Source: Candidatus Fermentibacterota bacterium (GTDB lineage Bacteria > JAFGKV01). From it: 5,222 nt of DNA. The notes under the pieces were generated by a model that made no database searches, was not told where the DNA came from, and saw only the letters and a list, made by a program, of their open reading frames with translations. The DNA is taken from NCBI GenBank assembly GCA_016928395.1, contig JAFGKV010000188.1, positions 1-5,222 of the forward strand. The letters run 5' to 3'. Shown here one piece after another: positions 4,884-5,222 of this stretch (position 1 is the stretch's first letter; every line of letters begins with the position of its first letter). Both the position numbers and the translations under genes were made by a program.

Positions 4884-5222
4884 GAAAGGGTGTAGTGGGG
4901 GATGCCCAAGACCCACTCTGCTACAGCGACTCCGATTATGAACCAGGATCGATTGAAGCTGGATCGGCAGCACGACCTAATCGATCCTATGCATCCTGCA
5001 TCCCCCGCAGCTCTCGTATCAAAGCACGGCCGACTGGCAGGTGCGCGTCTTGTTCTCCATGTTGGATACACAGGGAGGCGCTAAACTCATCCATGTATTG
5101 AACATGCCGCTCAGGAGAGCGGCCTCAGTGGGGCCAGGTATTGCATTTGGGATTCTTGGCGAATAGGCGACGGGGAGAGACGGAACAGGCGGGGAAAAGC
5201 AATCGCTTGGCGTGCTTGAGCA
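4884..5222. other. Intergenic stretch without a supported gene
   Basis: Short frames exist, such as one starting at 4902 (60 codons), but none has a good ribosome binding site, domain or protein-like composition. The stretch contains one tight hairpin at 5106-5123 and no tRNA or recognisable RNA gene. The sequence is cut by the window edge, so an upstream region of a gene beyond 5222 is possible. Confidence 0.5.
5106..5123. repeat. Short perfect hairpin
   Basis: The arms gccgctc (5106-5112) and gagcggc (5117-5123) form a 7-bp GC-rich stem with the tetraloop agga. No T-tract follows on the plus strand, where ctcagtggggcc comes next; on the minus strand atgttcaat follows. It may be a weak terminator or a fortuitous stem. 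Confidence 0.4.

Noticed and set aside
4688-5071. 127-codon minus-strand frame at the right end
   Set aside because: Overlaps the DUF1232 gene antisense and has Ser/Arg/Thr-rich shadow composition.
4902-5084. 60-codon plus-strand frame after the DUF1232 gene
   Set aside because: Weak start context, no recognisable domain, and another overlapping frame is equally open.

Overview
The window reads as bacterial, GC-rich chromosomal DNA. It carries two large secreted repeat proteins on the minus strand and one small cytoplasmic or membrane-associated protein on the plus strand. No ribosomal RNA, tRNA or marker gene is present, so the organism cannot be fixed. The combination of an FG-GAP propeller with a C-terminal FN3-like domain and a 'GVYG'-repeat protein is common in metagenome-derived genomes of the FCB/PVC type (for example Eisenbacteria, Latescibacteria, WOR-3, Planctomycetes). 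That is an impression from family knowledge, not a placement.

Layout. Bases 1-445 hold no convincing gene. They contain a 28-bp near-perfect palindrome (118-145), a nested inverted repeat (167-198) and a 20-bp tandem repeat array (310-403). Bases 446-2074 (minus) encode a 542-residue exported protein: a signal peptide, seven exact 60-residue FG-GAP repeats (a full seven-bladed beta-propeller with Ca-binding-type loops) and a C-terminal FN3-like domain. Bases 2108-4000 (minus), upstream in the same operon with a 33-bp gap, encode a 630-residue exported protein: a signal peptide, an N-terminal globular domain, 21 'G-V-Y-G'-like motifs on a roughly 26-residue double period, a conserved C-terminal domain containing SPENWFEDFG, and a charged tail. 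Bases 4001-4373 form a divergent intergenic region with a plausible sigma70-type promoter facing right and a possible short leader ORF. Bases 4374-4856 (plus) encode a 160-residue YkvA-like/DUF1232 protein. Bases 4857-5222 hold only hairpins and no supported gene.

How the genes may work together. The two minus-strand genes probably form one transcription unit for two exported, repeat-rich proteins, suggesting a cell-surface or extracellular module for adhesion, matrix or fibre formation. This is inferred from architecture and adjacency only. The DUF1232 gene is divergent and has no evident functional link. I see no defence system, CRISPR array or complete mobile element. The most distinctive signals are the exact repeat geometry of the two exported proteins and the unexplained repeats and palindromes at the left end.
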